A DNA stretch of 64,000 nucleotides from Anoxybacillus tengchongensis (GTDB lineage: Bacteria; Bacillota; Bacilli; Bacillales; Anoxybacillaceae): NCBI RefSeq assembly GCF_014201585.1, contig NZ_JACHES010000001.1, forward strand, positions 310,001-374,000, written 5' to 3'. Below the pieces are notes generated by a model. That model was not told the origin of the DNA. It was given only the letters and a program-made list of their open reading frames with translations, and searched no databases. The translations under genes and the position numbers were made by a program. Shown here piece after piece: positions 39,504 through 47,927 of the stretch. Within the stretch, counting starts at the first letter, position 1. Every line of letters starts with the position of its first letter.

Positions 39504-40103
39504 CTAAAAATATAGTTTGTCCACAATTTGAATATAATCGATTCGTGGGTGATAGCCAAGCGGAATGACATAACCATGTCGTTCGACTTCCGCCTTTGTT
39601 ATCGATTTGCGACCACCTTGTTGCTTGCGCTCCCAATATTCAAGGAGGTGATGTGCATCCAATAAATATGTCTCATCAAACGTCGTAAAACGCAAAATCA
39701 CGAAGCAAATCGCTCCGTGGGCTAGCACTTGTTTCATATGTTCAATTTGGTGCTTGTGAAAATTTTGAAGCGGAAACGATGTACGATTTCGTGTTTCTTT
39801 TGCTTCAAAGTCGATATATTTCCCACGGTATACGCCGTTATAGTCCGTTGTGGACGGTTGTTTAAAATACGCTTCTTTAATGACGGCAGCGCTTCGTTTC
39901 GGATAATCAACGCGCACAATTTGCACAGGCGTCGGTTTTTTATGAATGACGGCAATACCTTGAGCTAAATAATAAGCGTTCGTTTCATTTAAATCTGCCT
40001 CGAGCGTCATCCCTCGATTTCCATACGTATCGGCAGCGGAAGTGCGCAACGTCTGTTCATTTTCTTTTTTTTTATACGGTCGCCCATTCGGATATTTCAA
40101 CAT
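39504..40103 (-). CDS. recU: Holliday junction resolvase RecU
   Basis: RecU cleaves Holliday junctions in recombination and chromosome segregation in Firmicutes. The 199-residue protein has [15 protein letters not shown] near residue 28, the nuclease core [19 protein letters not shown] with its metal-binding Asp and Glu-x-Lys, and the stalk segment between them. A strong ribosome site (AAGGGGGGATGAT) precedes ATG 40103. It is the first gene of the recU-ponA operon, divergent from the SulP operon. Confidence 0.95.
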   Translation of the reverse strand: MLKYPNGRPYKKKENEQTLRTSAADTYGNRGMTLEADLNETNAYYLAQGIAVIHKKPTPVQIVRVDYPKRSAAVIKEAYFKQPSTTDYNGVYRGKYIDFEAKETRNRTSFPLQNFHKHQIEHMKQVLAHGAICFVILRFTTFDETYLLDAHHLLEYWERKQQGGRKSITKAEVERHGYVIPLGYHPRIDYIQIVDKLYF

Positions 40104-40187
40104 ATCATCCCCCCTTGAATGTTCAACATTATATCATATGTTTCGGTTGTTCGTCATTTGCTCGAAAATTAGAAAAAGAAAGATGAT

Positions 40188-40216
40188 TTGACATGAAAAT
40201 AAGAAAGTGATATAAA
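40188..40216 (+). promoter_or_regulatory. Promoter of the SulP-arsR operon
   Basis: TTGACA (40188-40193) and TATAAA (40211-40216) are 17 bases apart, a strong sigma-A match. Confidence 0.8.
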
Positions 40217-40231
40217 TATTTTGTATATATG

Positions 40232-40253
40232 TATATTCAAAAATTTGAATATA
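40232..40253. promoter_or_regulatory. Palindromic operator, likely for the adjacent ArsR protein
   Basis: TATATTCAAA, two bases AA, then TTTGAATATA form a perfect 22-base palindrome. It starts 15 bases after the -10 box, where bound protein would block transcription. A-T-rich palindromes with TTCAA/TTGAA are typical ArsR/SmtB sites, and an ArsR gene is in this operon. Binding is inference. Confidence 0.7.
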
Positions 40254-40274
40254 TAAAAAAAGGTGGGGTACTTT

Positions 40275-42020
40275 TTGAAGCGGTTCCAAGGATACACTAT
40301 GGCTCATTTTCAAAAAGATTTAATATCAGGGTTTATTGTAGGTGTGATTGCTTTACCGCTCGGGATGGCGTTTGCGATTGCTTCCGGTGTAAACCCAGAG
40401 TACGGAATTTATACGACAATCGTTGCAGGTATTCTCATTTCTCTTTTTGGTGGATCAAAATATCAAATTGGAGGACCTACAGGGGCATTTATTCCCATTC
40501 TATTAGGTATTGTATTAACATATGGATATGAAAATTTACTTGTCGCCGGTTTTTTATCAGGAATTATGCTCGTGTTATTTGGAGTGTTGCGCTTAGGCTC
40601 TCTTATTAAGTTTATTCCCCGTCCTGTGACGATCGGATTTACAGCAGGAATTGCTGTTATTATTTTTGCTGGTCAAATCCCTAATTTTTTAGGATTAAAT
40701 GTAAGAAAACATGAAGCGTTTATTGATAATATGAAGGAAATATGGACACATCTTCATGATGTCAATATATATAGTGTTATCATTGCATCGATAGGGCTTG
40801 TCGTTCTGTTGCTTGCGCCAAAAGTTGCCCCTAAAATACCGAGCCCATTATTAAGTTTAGTTGTTTCAAGTTTATTTTCCTTTTTTTTACTCGAAAATAA
40901 AGTAGCAACCATCGGCTCTGTTTATGGGGAAATTCCAAATACGCTTCCGCATGTTTCGGTTCCTCATTTCACACTAGAGCACATATATGAGATGATTAGA
41001 CCAGCTTTTGTTATTGCGATGCTTGGCGCAATTGAATCTTTGTTATCGGCGGTCGTTGCTGATGGAATGACAGGAGAAAAACATCATAGCAATCGTGAAT
41101 TAATCGGACAAGGAATTGCCAATATAGTAACTCCTTTTTTTGGTGGAATTCCAGCGACAGGTGCAATCGCACGAACAGCAACGAATATTAAAAGTGGAGC
41201 AACGTCTCCATTGTCCGGTATCATCCATGGCCTTGTTGTTCTCGCCATTTTGCTCGTTTTTTCACCGTATGCATCGCATATTCCGCTAGCAAGTATGGCA
41301 CCGATTTTAATGATTGTTGCTTGGAACATGAGTGAGCGGAAAGAGTTTATACATGTGTTAAAAATGAAATCAGCTGATTCGATTGTGCTTGTCATCACAT
41401 TCGTTTTAACAATTTTTGTAAATTTGACTATTGCTGTAGAAGTAGGTCTTATTTTAGCTGTACTATTGTTTGTAAAAAGAATGACAGATGTATTTCAAGT
41501 ATTCAAAGTACTTCCAGATGAACAAAAGAAAAAAGTCAGTCCCCGAATGGTTGAACAAGGAAGAGACTGCCCGCAAATTAGTATATATACAATTGATGGT
41601 CCATTGTTTTTCGGTGTAGCTCAAATGTTTGAGCAATCGATTATGTCGACAATAAACCATACCCCGCGTGTTCTTATTTTACGCATGAGTAAAGTACCGT
41701 ATATGGACCAAACAGGGGAAGCGAATTTAGCAAGTCTTGTTGAGCATTTTCAATCGAAAGGTGGAATTATTTTCGTTTCCGGTATACAACAACAACCGAA
41801 AGAGATGTTAAAAAGATGTGGATTATATGATAAAATTGGCGAAGAAAACTTTTTCGAGCATACAGGGGAGGCGCTAAAAACCGCTTTTTTACACATTAAC
41901 CAAACGCAATGTGTTGGTTGTAAGCATTTTGCCTTTTCAGAGTGTCGCCAGTTATGTCATATTCAAGCAGAACAAGCGGTCAATCATTTTAAAACAGAAT
42001 ATGTTGGAGGAAACAAATGA
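40275..42020 (+). CDS. SulP family anion transporter with STAS domain
   Basis: A 581-residue SLC26/SulP transporter for sulfate, bicarbonate or another anion; the substrate cannot be told from sequence. It has about 12 hydrophobic helices (residues 15-420), with FIVGVIALPLGMAFAIASG and GGIPATGAIARTATN in the transport core. A cytosolic STAS domain follows (about 430-545). The C-terminal tail carries Cys 546, 549, 557 and 561 in CVGCKHFAFSECRQLCH, an unusual cluster that could bind metal or sense thiols. TTG 40275 follows AAGGTGG. It overlaps the ArsR gene by 4 bases. Confidence 0.9.
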   Translation: MKRFQGYTMAHFQKDLISGFIVGVIALPLGMAFAIASGVNPEYGIYTTIVAGILISLFGGSKYQIGGPTGAFIPILLGIVLTYGYENLLVAGFLSGIMLVLFGVLRLGSLIKFIPRPVTIGFTAGIAVIIFAGQIPNFLGLNVRKHEAFIDNMKEIWTHLHDVNIYSVIIASIGLVVLLLAPKVAPKIPSPLLSLVVSSLFSFFLLENKVATIGSVYGEIPNTLPHVSVPHFTLEHIYEMIRPAFVIAMLGAIESLLSAVVADGMTGEKHHSNRELIGQGIANIVTPFFGGIPATGAIARTATNIKSGATSPLSGIIHGLVVLAILLVFSPYASHIPLASMAPILMIVAWNMSERKEFIHVLKMKSADSIVLVITFVLTIFVNLTIAVEVGLILAVLLFVKRMTDVFQVFKVLPDEQKKKVSPRMVEQGRDCPQISIYTIDGPLFFGVAQMFEQSIMSTINHTPRVLILRMSKVPYMDQTGEANLASLVEHFQSKGGIIFVSGIQQQPKEMLKRCGLYDKIGEENFFEHTGEALKTAFLHINQTQCVGCKHFAFSECRQLCHIQAEQAVNHFKTEYVGGNK

Positions 42021-42361
42021 ACCTAGAATTACAGCAATTTAAAGCGGAGTTTTTCAAGGCTTTAGCCCATCCTTTGCGCATTCGTATTTTAGAATTATTA
42101 GCAGAAGGGGACAAAAACGTCAACGAATTACAAACGTTAATCGGTGCTGAAGGATCTGCCGTATCCCAACAACTGAGCGTGTTACGTTCAAAAAACATTG
42201 TGTATGGAACGAAAGATGGGAATCGAGTAATTTATTCATTACGTGATCCAATGATTGTCGATTTGTTACACATTGCCAAACAAATTTTTAATAATCATTT
42301 AATTGATGCGATCTCTATTTTAGATAAAATGAATGAAGAGAAAGAGACAGGGGGAACGTGA
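42017..42361 (+). CDS. ArsR family transcriptional regulator
   Basis: A 114-residue winged-helix repressor. The HTH core is KALAHPLRIRILELLAEGD, then VNELQTLIGAEGSAVSQQLS (recognition helix) and the wing GTKDGNRVIYSLRD. It contains no cysteine, so the CxC metal site of ArsR/SmtB and the persulfide pair of SqrR/BigR types are absent; its signal is unknown. It overlaps the SulP stop and probably controls the operon through the palindrome at 40232-40253. Two other histidines exist but do not form a recognised site. Confidence 0.9.
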   Translation: MNLELQQFKAEFFKALAHPLRIRILELLAEGDKNVNELQTLIGAEGSAVSQQLSVLRSKNIVYGTKDGNRVIYSLRDPMIVDLLHIAKQIFNNHLIDAISILDKMNEEKETGGT

Positions 42362-42375
42362 TCCCCTGTCTTTTT
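42346..42375 (+). terminator. Terminator of the SulP-arsR operon
   Basis: GACAGGGG (42346-42353) pairs with CCCCTGTC (42363-42370), followed by five T. It overlaps the 3' end of the regulator gene. Confidence 0.88.
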
Positions 42376-42475
42376 ATGTAGAAGGACGGTCTGGACCTTC
42401 TAGCTTTTTGTCGCCAAAACCTGTCGTTTCTTCTTGCTTCGGCTTTTGTTTTTTCTTTTGTTCTTTTTTGGCCAT
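42374..42475 (-). CDS. sspM: Small acid-soluble spore protein M
   Basis: A 33-residue, Lys/Gln-rich protein whose end DKKLEGPDRPST closely matches B. subtilis SspM (DKKLGGPNRPST), a minor spore protein. The start is ATG 42475 behind AAAGGGGGC. The open frame upstream to 42634 is not coding. Its position near yppF and yppG agrees with B. subtilis. A forespore sigma-G promoter is expected, but I could not pick one with confidence. Confidence 0.8.
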   Translation of the reverse strand: MAKKEQKKKQKPKQEETTGFGDKKLEGPDRPST

Positions 42476-42614
42476 CACAATGCCCCCTTTCGTCTTTTTA
42501 TTTTGACCGATCATGTCAAAAACATGCGCATGGATTTGTCGAATTTTGTACACATAACACTTTGTTTGCCGAATTTCTTCTAGTTTTGTCAAGTGAGAAG
42601 GGAGGAAGTGAAAG

Positions 42615-42860
42615 ATGGCGAATGTGTATGGCAAAGGTCGAAAGGGGAGTTGGAGGATGGAACATATTCAAATGCAACTACAACAGTTGTTTGAGGAGAT
42701 TGAGCAGTTGGAAAATAAATTAAAAGAGCGTACAGAAGAACAAATGGCTACACATTACGATATGCAGCAAGATAGTTTACAAGATATCGAACGCCAACTC
42801 GACAACATCGAACGACAAATGGAAAAAAGAGAAATATATACGTTCGCTCCAGCGATATAA
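42615..42860 (+). CDS. Hypothetical small coiled-coil protein
   Basis: An 81-residue hydrophilic protein. Residues 15-75 are rich in Glu, Gln and Leu with heptad-like spacing (QMQLQQLFEEIEQLENKLKE), suggesting a short coiled coil. The ATG at 42615 has GGGAGGAAG upstream; an internal ATG at 42657 has a ribosome site too close to it. I do not recognise a family. It is divergent from sspM and ends at a terminator shared with the next minus-strand gene. Confidence 0.55.
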   Translation: MANVYGKGRKGSWRMEHIQMQLQQLFEEIEQLENKLKERTEEQMATHYDMQQDSLQDIERQLDNIERQMEKREIYTFAPAI

Positions 42861-42871
42861 AAGATATAAAA

Positions 42872-42893
42872 AAGGTGGCATAGTAGCCACCTT
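42872..42893. terminator. Terminator, stronger for the minus-strand genes
   Basis: AAGGTGGC (42872-42879) pairs with GCCACCTT (42886-42893). On the minus strand it is followed by a T-tract; on the plus strand the tail is only T-rich. Confidence 0.8.
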
Positions 42894-43061
42894 CTATTCT
42901 TTTACCCGTTCAATCGTCACCGGACGATGTTCTTCATTTCCTACTGTATCAATGGCGTAGTCAACCACTTCACGTTCTTTCGATGACGCCAATTCGCCAT
43001 GTTTCGGCTTTTCGCTTTCATGCCCTTTTTTCTTATGGTGAAAATGAACACCACGACCCAT
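42894..43061 (-). CDS. Hypothetical 55-residue basic protein
   Basis: A 55-residue hydrophilic protein that starts MGRGVHFHHKKKGHE and ends RPVTIERVKE. The start at 43061 is 9 bases after AAGGAGG; earlier ATGs lie on the ribosome site. The His/Lys-rich N terminus is unusual. I do not recognise a family. It follows yppF after 60 bases on the same strand and shares a terminator with the converging gene at 42615. Confidence 0.55.
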   Translation of the reverse strand: MGRGVHFHHKKKGHESEKPKHGELASSKEREVVDYAIDTVGNEEHRPVTIERVKE

Positions 43062-43121
43062 TTCCATCATCCTCCTTTTGCATGCTAACGTCTCACTTAG
43101 CATGGCACAAGAGGGGACAAA

Positions 43122-43334
43122 TCATTCAGCGCTCGCTGAATATTGTTTTACTCGTTCATCATCAGGTTTGTAAGCACCAAGCGCTTCTAAATCGCGCACG
43201 AGATGGCGATACACACCAAGCGGCAATTCGTTGCGCAAATACAGTTGGCGCGCAAAATCAAGCAATTCGTTTGCGTCAATCGGCTCATATTGTTTTGTCG
43301 CAATAAATTTGTTTTTTAATTCAATAATTGTCAT
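43122..43334 (-). CDS. yppF: YppF family protein
   Basis: A 70-residue protein matching the YppF family (FIATKQYEPIDANELLDFAR then LPLGVYRHLVRDLEALGA). It is mostly helical, with no signal peptide. ATG 43334 follows GGGGGAGGGA. Its function is unknown. It lies between yppG (divergent) and the 55-residue gene, in the yppG-yppF neighbourhood known from Bacillus. Confidence 0.75.
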   Translation of the reverse strand: MTIIELKNKFIATKQYEPIDANELLDFARQLYLRNELPLGVYRHLVRDLEALGAYKPDDERVKQYSASAE

Positions 43335-43488
43335 AATTATTCCCTCCCCCTTTTGCACTTATCATAACATAAAAAAAGACGACATGTTAAATTCAAAAAA
43401 TTGAGAATTCCGACATCGATTGACATGATTAGTCACGAACCATTTAGCTAAAAAACGAATATGATGTGATGAAAGGAGATGAGAAGCT

Positions 43489-43815
43489 ATGTATCAACCA
43501 TGGTCTACCATGCAAATGCCACATATTCCACCTGTTCATTATTATCCATACTATTCCCAACCGACCTCGTTTCCGACTCAGCCAGTCGTTCCGCCAGTTG
43601 TACCGTCCATGTCTCCATTCGCTCCACCAACCGTTTCTCCTTTTATGCCGCCGATGTCTCCATACACGAAACCGCCAAGCTTGCTTGAGCAGTTTAAAAC
43701 AAAAGAAGGAACGTACGATATAACAAAAATGATGAATACGATGGGGCAGGCGGTGCAAGTCATGAACCAAATGAGCGGGCTTGTGAAAGGATTAACGCAA
43801 ACGTTTAAATTGTAA
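43489..43815 (+). CDS. yppG: YppG-like protein
   Basis: A 108-residue protein with a Pro/Tyr/Ser/Met-rich first half (MYQPWSTMQMPHIPPVHYY) and a conserved C terminus (LLEQFKTKEGTYDITKMMNT then VMNQMSGLVKGLTQTFK), as in the YppG family. The composition resembles spore coat-associated proteins, and the neighbourhood contains spore genes; that role is inference. ATG 43489 follows AAAGGAGATGAG. A strong terminator overlaps its end. Confidence 0.78.
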   Translation: MYQPWSTMQMPHIPPVHYYPYYSQPTSFPTQPVVPPVVPSMSPFAPPTVSPFMPPMSPYTKPPSLLEQFKTKEGTYDITKMMNTMGQAVQVMNQMSGLVKGLTQTFKL

Positions 43816-43829
43816 CGTTTGCGTTTTTT
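43794..43829. terminator. Terminator after yppG
   Basis: AACGCAAACGTT (43794-43805) pairs perfectly with AACGTTTGCGTT (43814-43825), followed by T's. It may also serve the converging Hsp20 gene. Confidence 0.9.
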
Positions 43830-43836
43830 CGTATCG

Positions 43837-44259
43837 TTATTCAATTGGGATAAATGTTTTTTTCTGCGGGAGACGAATGATCAGCTTACCGTCTTGAAAT
43901 GATGCGTGAATGTCTGATTCACTCACAGGATAAGGGAGAAAAATAGATTTCGTCGCTCGTTCATATGTGCGTTGGCGATGAACAATTTTCTTTTCATCAT
44001 CAATTGTTTCCGTCTGTTCATCGTAAATGACCGATAGTAACAGGCGTGTATCATCTATGAACTGCAAATGAATACCGTCACGTTTTGCGTTTGGAATATG
44101 GGCAATGATGACATATTCTTCATTTGTTTCACGCACATCAATCGGAATATAAACAGGTGAAAATGTGCGATGAACATATTCATCAAGCGCATGCAACATT
44201 TTTTTTAACGACCGATCATCGAAAAATGAATCGAGCATATGAGACAAATCTTTTTTCAT
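43837..44259 (-). CDS. Hsp20/alpha-crystallin family protein
   Basis: A 140-residue small heat-shock-type protein. The alpha-crystallin domain (about 38-135) contains PIDVRETNEEYVIIAHIPN and ends with the conserved DGKLIIRLPQ. The start at 44259 is 9 bases after AAGGAG; ATG 44265 is the alternative. It may be a chaperone or a coat protein of the CotM/CotP type; the nearby spore genes make the latter possible. It is only distantly like the second Hsp20 at 47156-47581. Confidence 0.85.
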   Translation of the reverse strand: MKKDLSHMLDSFFDDRSLKKMLHALDEYVHRTFSPVYIPIDVRETNEEYVIIAHIPNAKRDGIHLQFIDDTRLLLSVIYDEQTETIDDEKKIVHRQRTYERATKSIFLPYPVSESDIHASFQDGKLIIRLPQKKTFIPIE

Positions 44260-44383
44260 CAGCATTCACTCCTTATAACATACGTTTGTTCGTAATATAT
44301 GCAGGAAAAAAGTAAATCGTGCGCGAAACTTTTTATGTTGTCATTCGTAAATATGTAAAAGAGATGAGAAAGGAAGAGATCGC

Positions 44384-44536
44384 GTGCAAAGAAAAAGAAA
44401 GGAAAACAAGCGACTAAACGCGAGACAGATTGTAAACAAATATAAAGAAAAAGGAATGAATATTAGCTTATGCAAGCCACGCTCAGCTATTAAATGGCTT
44501 TTTGTGCAAAACAGTTGCCTTTTTCCACGCATATGA
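44384..44536 (+). CDS. Possible 50-residue basic ORF
   Basis: A 51-codon frame from GTG 44384 with AAAGGAAGAG upstream encodes a Lys/Arg-rich peptide starting MQRKRKENKRLNARQIV. It ends inside the glpD promoter. I recognise no family and codon use is not decisive, so it may be chance. It is the only candidate gene in the 395-base stretch 44260-44654, which otherwise holds the glpD promoter and leader. Confidence 0.2.
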   Translation: MQRKRKENKRLNARQIVNKYKEKGMNISLCKPRSAIKWLFVQNSCLFPRI

Positions 44537-44542
44537 TACAAT
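44515..44542 (+). promoter_or_regulatory. glpD promoter
   Basis: TTGCCT (44515-44520) and TACAAT (44537-44542) are 16 bases apart, about 30 bases before the leader hairpin. Confidence 0.6.
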
Positions 44543-44572
44543 GAAACTAAAGTTCATACATGTCAAGAGACG

Positions 44573-44632
44573 AAGAGAGACCATACATGCATAATAAGCA
44601 AAAGCTTATTGTGCCTGTTTTGGTCTCTTTTT
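44573..44632 (+). promoter_or_regulatory. glpD leader terminator, probable GlpP antitermination site
   Basis: AGAGACC (44576-44582) pairs with GGTCTCT (44622-44628) around an inner stem (44590-44599 with 44604-44613, loop AAAA), then five T. A transcript would end 23 bases before glpD. In B. subtilis, GlpP with glycerol-3-phosphate antiterminates at such a leader hairpin of glpD; the same control is inferred here. Confidence 0.75.
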
Positions 44633-44654
44633 GTTTTTACAAGGGGGGATCGTT

Positions 44655-46298
44655 ATGTTTTCAGCAAAACAACGGATGCAAATGATTGAGGAAATGGGCA
44701 AAACAACGTATGATGTGCTCGTCATTGGTGGAGGAATTACTGGTTGTGGCATTGCGCTCGATGCAACGACGCGCGGAATGAAAACAGCGCTTGTTGAGAT
44801 GCAAGATTTTGCAGCAGGTACGTCAAGCCGTTCAACGAAGCTCGTTCATGGCGGATTACGTTACTTAAAACAGTTCGAAGTGAAAATGGTCGCAGAAGTA
44901 GGAAAAGAGCGGGCAATCGTGTATGAAAACGGTCCGCACGTGACAACTCCGGAATGGATGTTATTGCCGATTCATCGCGGTGGCACGTTCGGCAGATGGA
45001 GCACATCGATCGGGCTATGGGTGTACGATCATTTAGCGCGCGTCAAAAAAGGAGAACGACGAACGATGTTATCAGCAGATGAGACGCTACAAAAAGAACC
45101 GTTAATTAAACGAGATGGATTGCTCGGTGGTGGCTATTATGTTGAATATCGAACAGATGATGCCCGACTGACGATTGAAGTGGTGAAAAAAGCGGTAGAA
45201 TGTGGAGCACATGCGGTAAACTACGTACAAGCGGAATCGTTTGTGTACGATGAAAACGGACGTGTCATTGGCGTCATATGCCGGGAGCAAATCACAGGGC
45301 AAACGTTTACAATATATGCAAAAAAAATAGTCAATGCGGCAGGTCCATGGGTTGATATACTTCGTGAAAAAGATGGTTCAAATGTCGGAGAAAAATTACG
45401 TTTAACAAAAGGTGTGCACATTGTCATTGACCAAGCACATTTCCCGCTTAAACAAGCGGTATACTTTGATACGCCTGACGGTCGCATGGTATTTGCGATT
45501 CCGCGCGATGGGAAAACGTATGTTGGAACAACAGATACGTTTTATGATAGCGATCGTGCTCATCCGAAAATGACAAGTGACGATCGCGACTATTTATTGC
45601 GTGCCATTCATTACATGTTTCCTTCTGTTCATATTACAAAACAGCATATTGAATCGAGTTGGGCTGGTTTACGTCCTTTAATTTACGAAGAAGGAAAAGA
45701 TCCGTCAGAGATTTCTCGAAAAGATGAAATTTGGCAATCTCCTTCCGGCCTTATTACAATTGCAGGTGGAAAATTAACAGGGTATCGAAAAATGGCGGAA
45801 ACGGTCGTTGATCTTATTGCTAAACAGCTAGGAAAGACGTATTCACCTTGTCAAACAAAACATTTGGCGATTTCCGGCGGGGACGTTGGCGGTGCAAATC
45901 AATGGCATACGTTTATGTCAAAAAAAGTAGCTGAAGGGATTGCTTACGGATTTACAGAAGACGAAGCGAAACGACTCGTTCAACGATACGGCACGAATGT
46001 CGATCGTTTATTTGCCCTTACAAACACATATGATCGAAATAAAACGTCCCTTCCGCTCGATTGGTATGTGATGTGTGTATATGCGCTCGAACACGAAATG
46101 ACCGTCACACCCCTTGACTTTTTCATTCGTCGCACAGGGGCCCTCTTTTTCGACATCGCTGCGGTTCGCGAGCTAAAAGAAGCAGTCGTTGCATATATGC
46201 AATCATATTTCAATTGGACAGAAGAAGAACGAAACCAATATGACCAACAAGTAAACATGGCGCTTCATGATGCGGTCATTCCATGTACGAAATGTTAG
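44655..46298 (+). CDS. glpD: Aerobic glycerol-3-phosphate dehydrogenase
   Basis: GlpD oxidises glycerol-3-phosphate to dihydroxyacetone phosphate at the membrane and passes electrons from FAD to menaquinone, joining glycerol use to the qcr chain. The 547-residue flavoprotein has the FAD loop [20 protein letters not shown] (about 21-40), [17 protein letters not shown], and the C-terminal domain typical of GlpD. ATG 44655 follows AAGGGGGG. Product dihydroxyacetone phosphate is also the substrate of MgsA at 21341. A terminator overlaps its stop. Confidence 0.97.
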   Translation: MFSAKQRMQMIEEMGKTTYDVLVIGGGITGCGIALDATTRGMKTALVEMQDFAAGTSSRSTKLVHGGLRYLKQFEVKMVAEVGKERAIVYENGPHVTTPEWMLLPIHRGGTFGRWSTSIGLWVYDHLARVKKGERRTMLSADETLQKEPLIKRDGLLGGGYYVEYRTDDARLTIEVVKKAVECGAHAVNYVQAESFVYDENGRVIGVICREQITGQTFTIYAKKIVNAAGPWVDILREKDGSNVGEKLRLTKGVHIVIDQAHFPLKQAVYFDTPDGRMVFAIPRDGKTYVGTTDTFYDSDRAHPKMTSDDRDYLLRAIHYMFPSVHITKQHIESSWAGLRPLIYEEGKDPSEISRKDEIWQSPSGLITIAGGKLTGYRKMAETVVDLIAKQLGKTYSPCQTKHLAISGGDVGGANQWHTFMSKKVAEGIAYGFTEDEAKRLVQRYGTNVDRLFALTNTYDRNKTSLPLDWYVMCVYALEHEMTVTPLDFFIRRTGALFFDIAAVRELKEAVVAYMQSYFNWTEEERNQYDQQVNMALHDAVIPCTKC

Positions 46299-47083
46299 GC
46301 GGGTTCTCCCGCCTTTTTCATTTCTTGAAGTTTTTCCATAATGCGCCGTTTTCGATAAAACATCGCACCCGTTTCAGCTATATCAGCAATCATTGCTTGA
46401 TTCGTCCATGCGCCAAATACCATTCCTGCGATCGGAATAGCTTGAAATAATTTTTTCCAACCGTATTGATCGCGAAACGCCCAAACGATTTCTCGCCATC
46501 CTTGCAATTGAGAAATGGTTTGCTGTTCGCTCTTGGATGACCATTCGTTTAAAATCGCTTGCTTGCCAACGACGTCAGCGAGCGAGAATTGTAAACATTT
46601 TACGATAAACAATCGTTCTTCTTTTTCATGTGGATCAAATCCGTATATGATCGCCATTTCTTGCAATGTTTTTAAAGCTGTTCCGAGAACGACAGCAACA
46701 TCGAGCAGTAACGTCCATGCGCCACCAAAGCCTGTCGCTGCCCCTTGATATGTCGCGAACGTTTTACGTTTTGCTACAAGTTTCTCACAAGCTTCATTCA
46801 TCTTTTGTAACGGAATCGCACGTACCTCATTTAACGTGATCCTACCATAAAATGAAGATAGGACGGCTTCTTTATTCACTAAATATTGTCCACCTGTTTG
46901 AATATATTGGCCAAGCTCATCAAGAAGATGTGCCATTTTTTTATGTATCCATGCCGGTGTTAAACGGTCAAGTAAAACAAATGGCAAACGGCTTATTTTT
47001 TCCCAAAACCAAATACGCTTTTGTTCTTTTTCCCATTTTTCAATTTCGCGTAATTGATCGATTAAAAACGATTTGTCATCCAT
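46295..47083 (-). CDS. EcsC family protein
   Basis: A 262-residue protein of the EcsC family, named after the third gene of the B. subtilis ecs ABC locus; here it is alone. It begins [20 protein letters not shown], and has a hydrophobic [20 protein letters not shown] segment (about 130-149) and [20 protein letters not shown] near the end. The role is not known. The start at 47083 follows CGAGGTGAG. It overlaps the glpD stop by 4 bases, tail to tail. Confidence 0.85.
   Translation of the reverse strand: MDDKSFLIDQLREIEKWEKEQKRIWFWEKISRLPFVLLDRLTPAWIHKKMAHLLDELGQYIQTGGQYLVNKEAVLSSFYGRITLNEVRAIPLQKMNEACEKLVAKRKTFATYQGAATGFGGAWTLLLDVAVVLGTALKTLQEMAIIYGFDPHEKEERLFIVKCLQFSLADVVGKQAILNEWSSKSEQQTISQLQGWREIVWAFRDQYGWKKLFQAIPIAGMVFGAWTNQAMIADIAETGAMFYRKRRIMEKLQEMKKAGEPA
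46298..46318 (+). terminator. Terminator after glpD
   Basis: GGCGGG (46298-46303) pairs with CCCGCC (46308-46313), loop TTCT, then five T. It starts at the last base of the glpD stop and lies inside the 3' end of the converging gene. Confidence 0.85.
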
Positions 47084-47127
47084 TCCGCTCACCTCGTGTA
47101 TATATACGTGTAACAAAAAAGAAAGTT

Positions 47128-47156
47128 TCAAAAAACACCGGCGATATGGCCGGTGT
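47128..47156 (-). terminator. Terminator after the second Hsp20 gene
   Basis: On the minus strand ACACCGGC pairs with GCCGGTGT (47149-47156 with 47135-47142), followed by TTTTT. It begins at the gene's stop. Confidence 0.88.
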
Positions 47157-47581
47157 TAATGAAATTGTACGTCAATTCGTTTTTTGTCGCTCGCTTGTAC
47201 TTTCGGAATGCGAATTTCAAGCACCCCATTTTTATACGATGCTTGCACGTTTTCATGGGCAGCAGGGGAAGGGAGAGGGATCGTACGGTAAAACCTTCCG
47301 AAAAACCGCTCTTGCCGATGCATATGTTCATCGTGCACGTCATGTTGCCGGCGTACGTGTCCACTAATCGACAGCGTTTGATGATCAATATGAATATCGA
47401 CGTCTTCTTTTCGTTCTAGCCCTGGAATATCACATGTTACGACTATTTCTTTTTCATTTTCATGCACATCGACGCGAGGCATACGAAACACATCATCTAC
47501 GTGCGAGAAAAGCGAAGGGAAGTTAGAGAACATACGTTCTATATCCCGTCGCATGACATCTAATGAACGAAATGGATCCAT
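47156..47581 (-). CDS. Hsp20/alpha-crystallin small heat shock protein
   Basis: A 141-residue small heat shock protein. The N terminus MDPFRSLDVMRRDIERMF is typical of bacterial class A sHsps. The crystallin domain (about 40-130) has PRVDVHENEKEIVVTCDIPG, a His-rich loop (HDVHDEHMHRQERFFGRF) and the C-terminal NGVLEIRIPK, followed by a basic tail. The start at 47581 has CGAGGAGG upstream. No CIRCE element was seen. It probably holds unfolding proteins in the cytoplasm. Confidence 0.92.
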   Translation of the reverse strand: MDPFRSLDVMRRDIERMFSNFPSLFSHVDDVFRMPRVDVHENEKEIVVTCDIPGLERKEDVDIHIDHQTLSISGHVRRQHDVHDEHMHRQERFFGRFYRTIPLPSPAAHENVQASYKNGVLEIRIPKVQASDKKRIDVQFH

Positions 47582-47641
47582 CGTAAAACCTCCTCGTATC
47601 ATATTCGCTACGTATTTTGCGCAAATGACGGGATGTTATAC

Positions 47642-47674
47642 AAAAAAACTTGCCTTAGCGGGAAGGCAAGTTTT
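47642..47674 (-). terminator. Terminator after the 86-residue gene
   Basis: On the minus strand AAAACTTGCCTT (47674-47663) pairs with AAGGCAAGTTTT (47656-47645) and continues into T's. It overlaps the gene's stop. Confidence 0.88.
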
Positions 47675-47915
47675 CGAGCTGTTGTACGTATAAACGAACG
47701 AGTTCGTATTGTTGTTTAGCATCAAGCGATGATGACGCAATACGCTTGATCGCCAGTGAAAATTTCTCGTAAGGCGATTTTCTCAAACGCGGATGTGTCA
47801 TTTCATCTAATAAATCGCGCCGAATCGCATCGATTAACACTTCTTCTGCTTCATTTTCCGTTGCGGGTAGCGAACGGTTTGACCATAATGATCGATACGC
47901 TTCTAACAGTTCCAA
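47655..47915 (-). CDS. Hypothetical 86-residue protein
   Basis: A soluble, helical, charged protein beginning MELLEAYRSLWSNRSLPATE and ending YELVRLYVQQLENL. The start is TTG 47915 with AAGGAGGGAG at good spacing. I do not recognise a family. It lies 12 bases after the lipoprotein gene on the same strand, so the two are probably one transcript that ends at 47642. Confidence 0.6.
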   Translation of the reverse strand: MELLEAYRSLWSNRSLPATENEAEEVLIDAIRRDLLDEMTHPRLRKSPYEKFSLAIKRIASSSLDAKQQYELVRLYVQQLENLPSR

Positions 47916-47927
47916 AAAACTCCCTCC

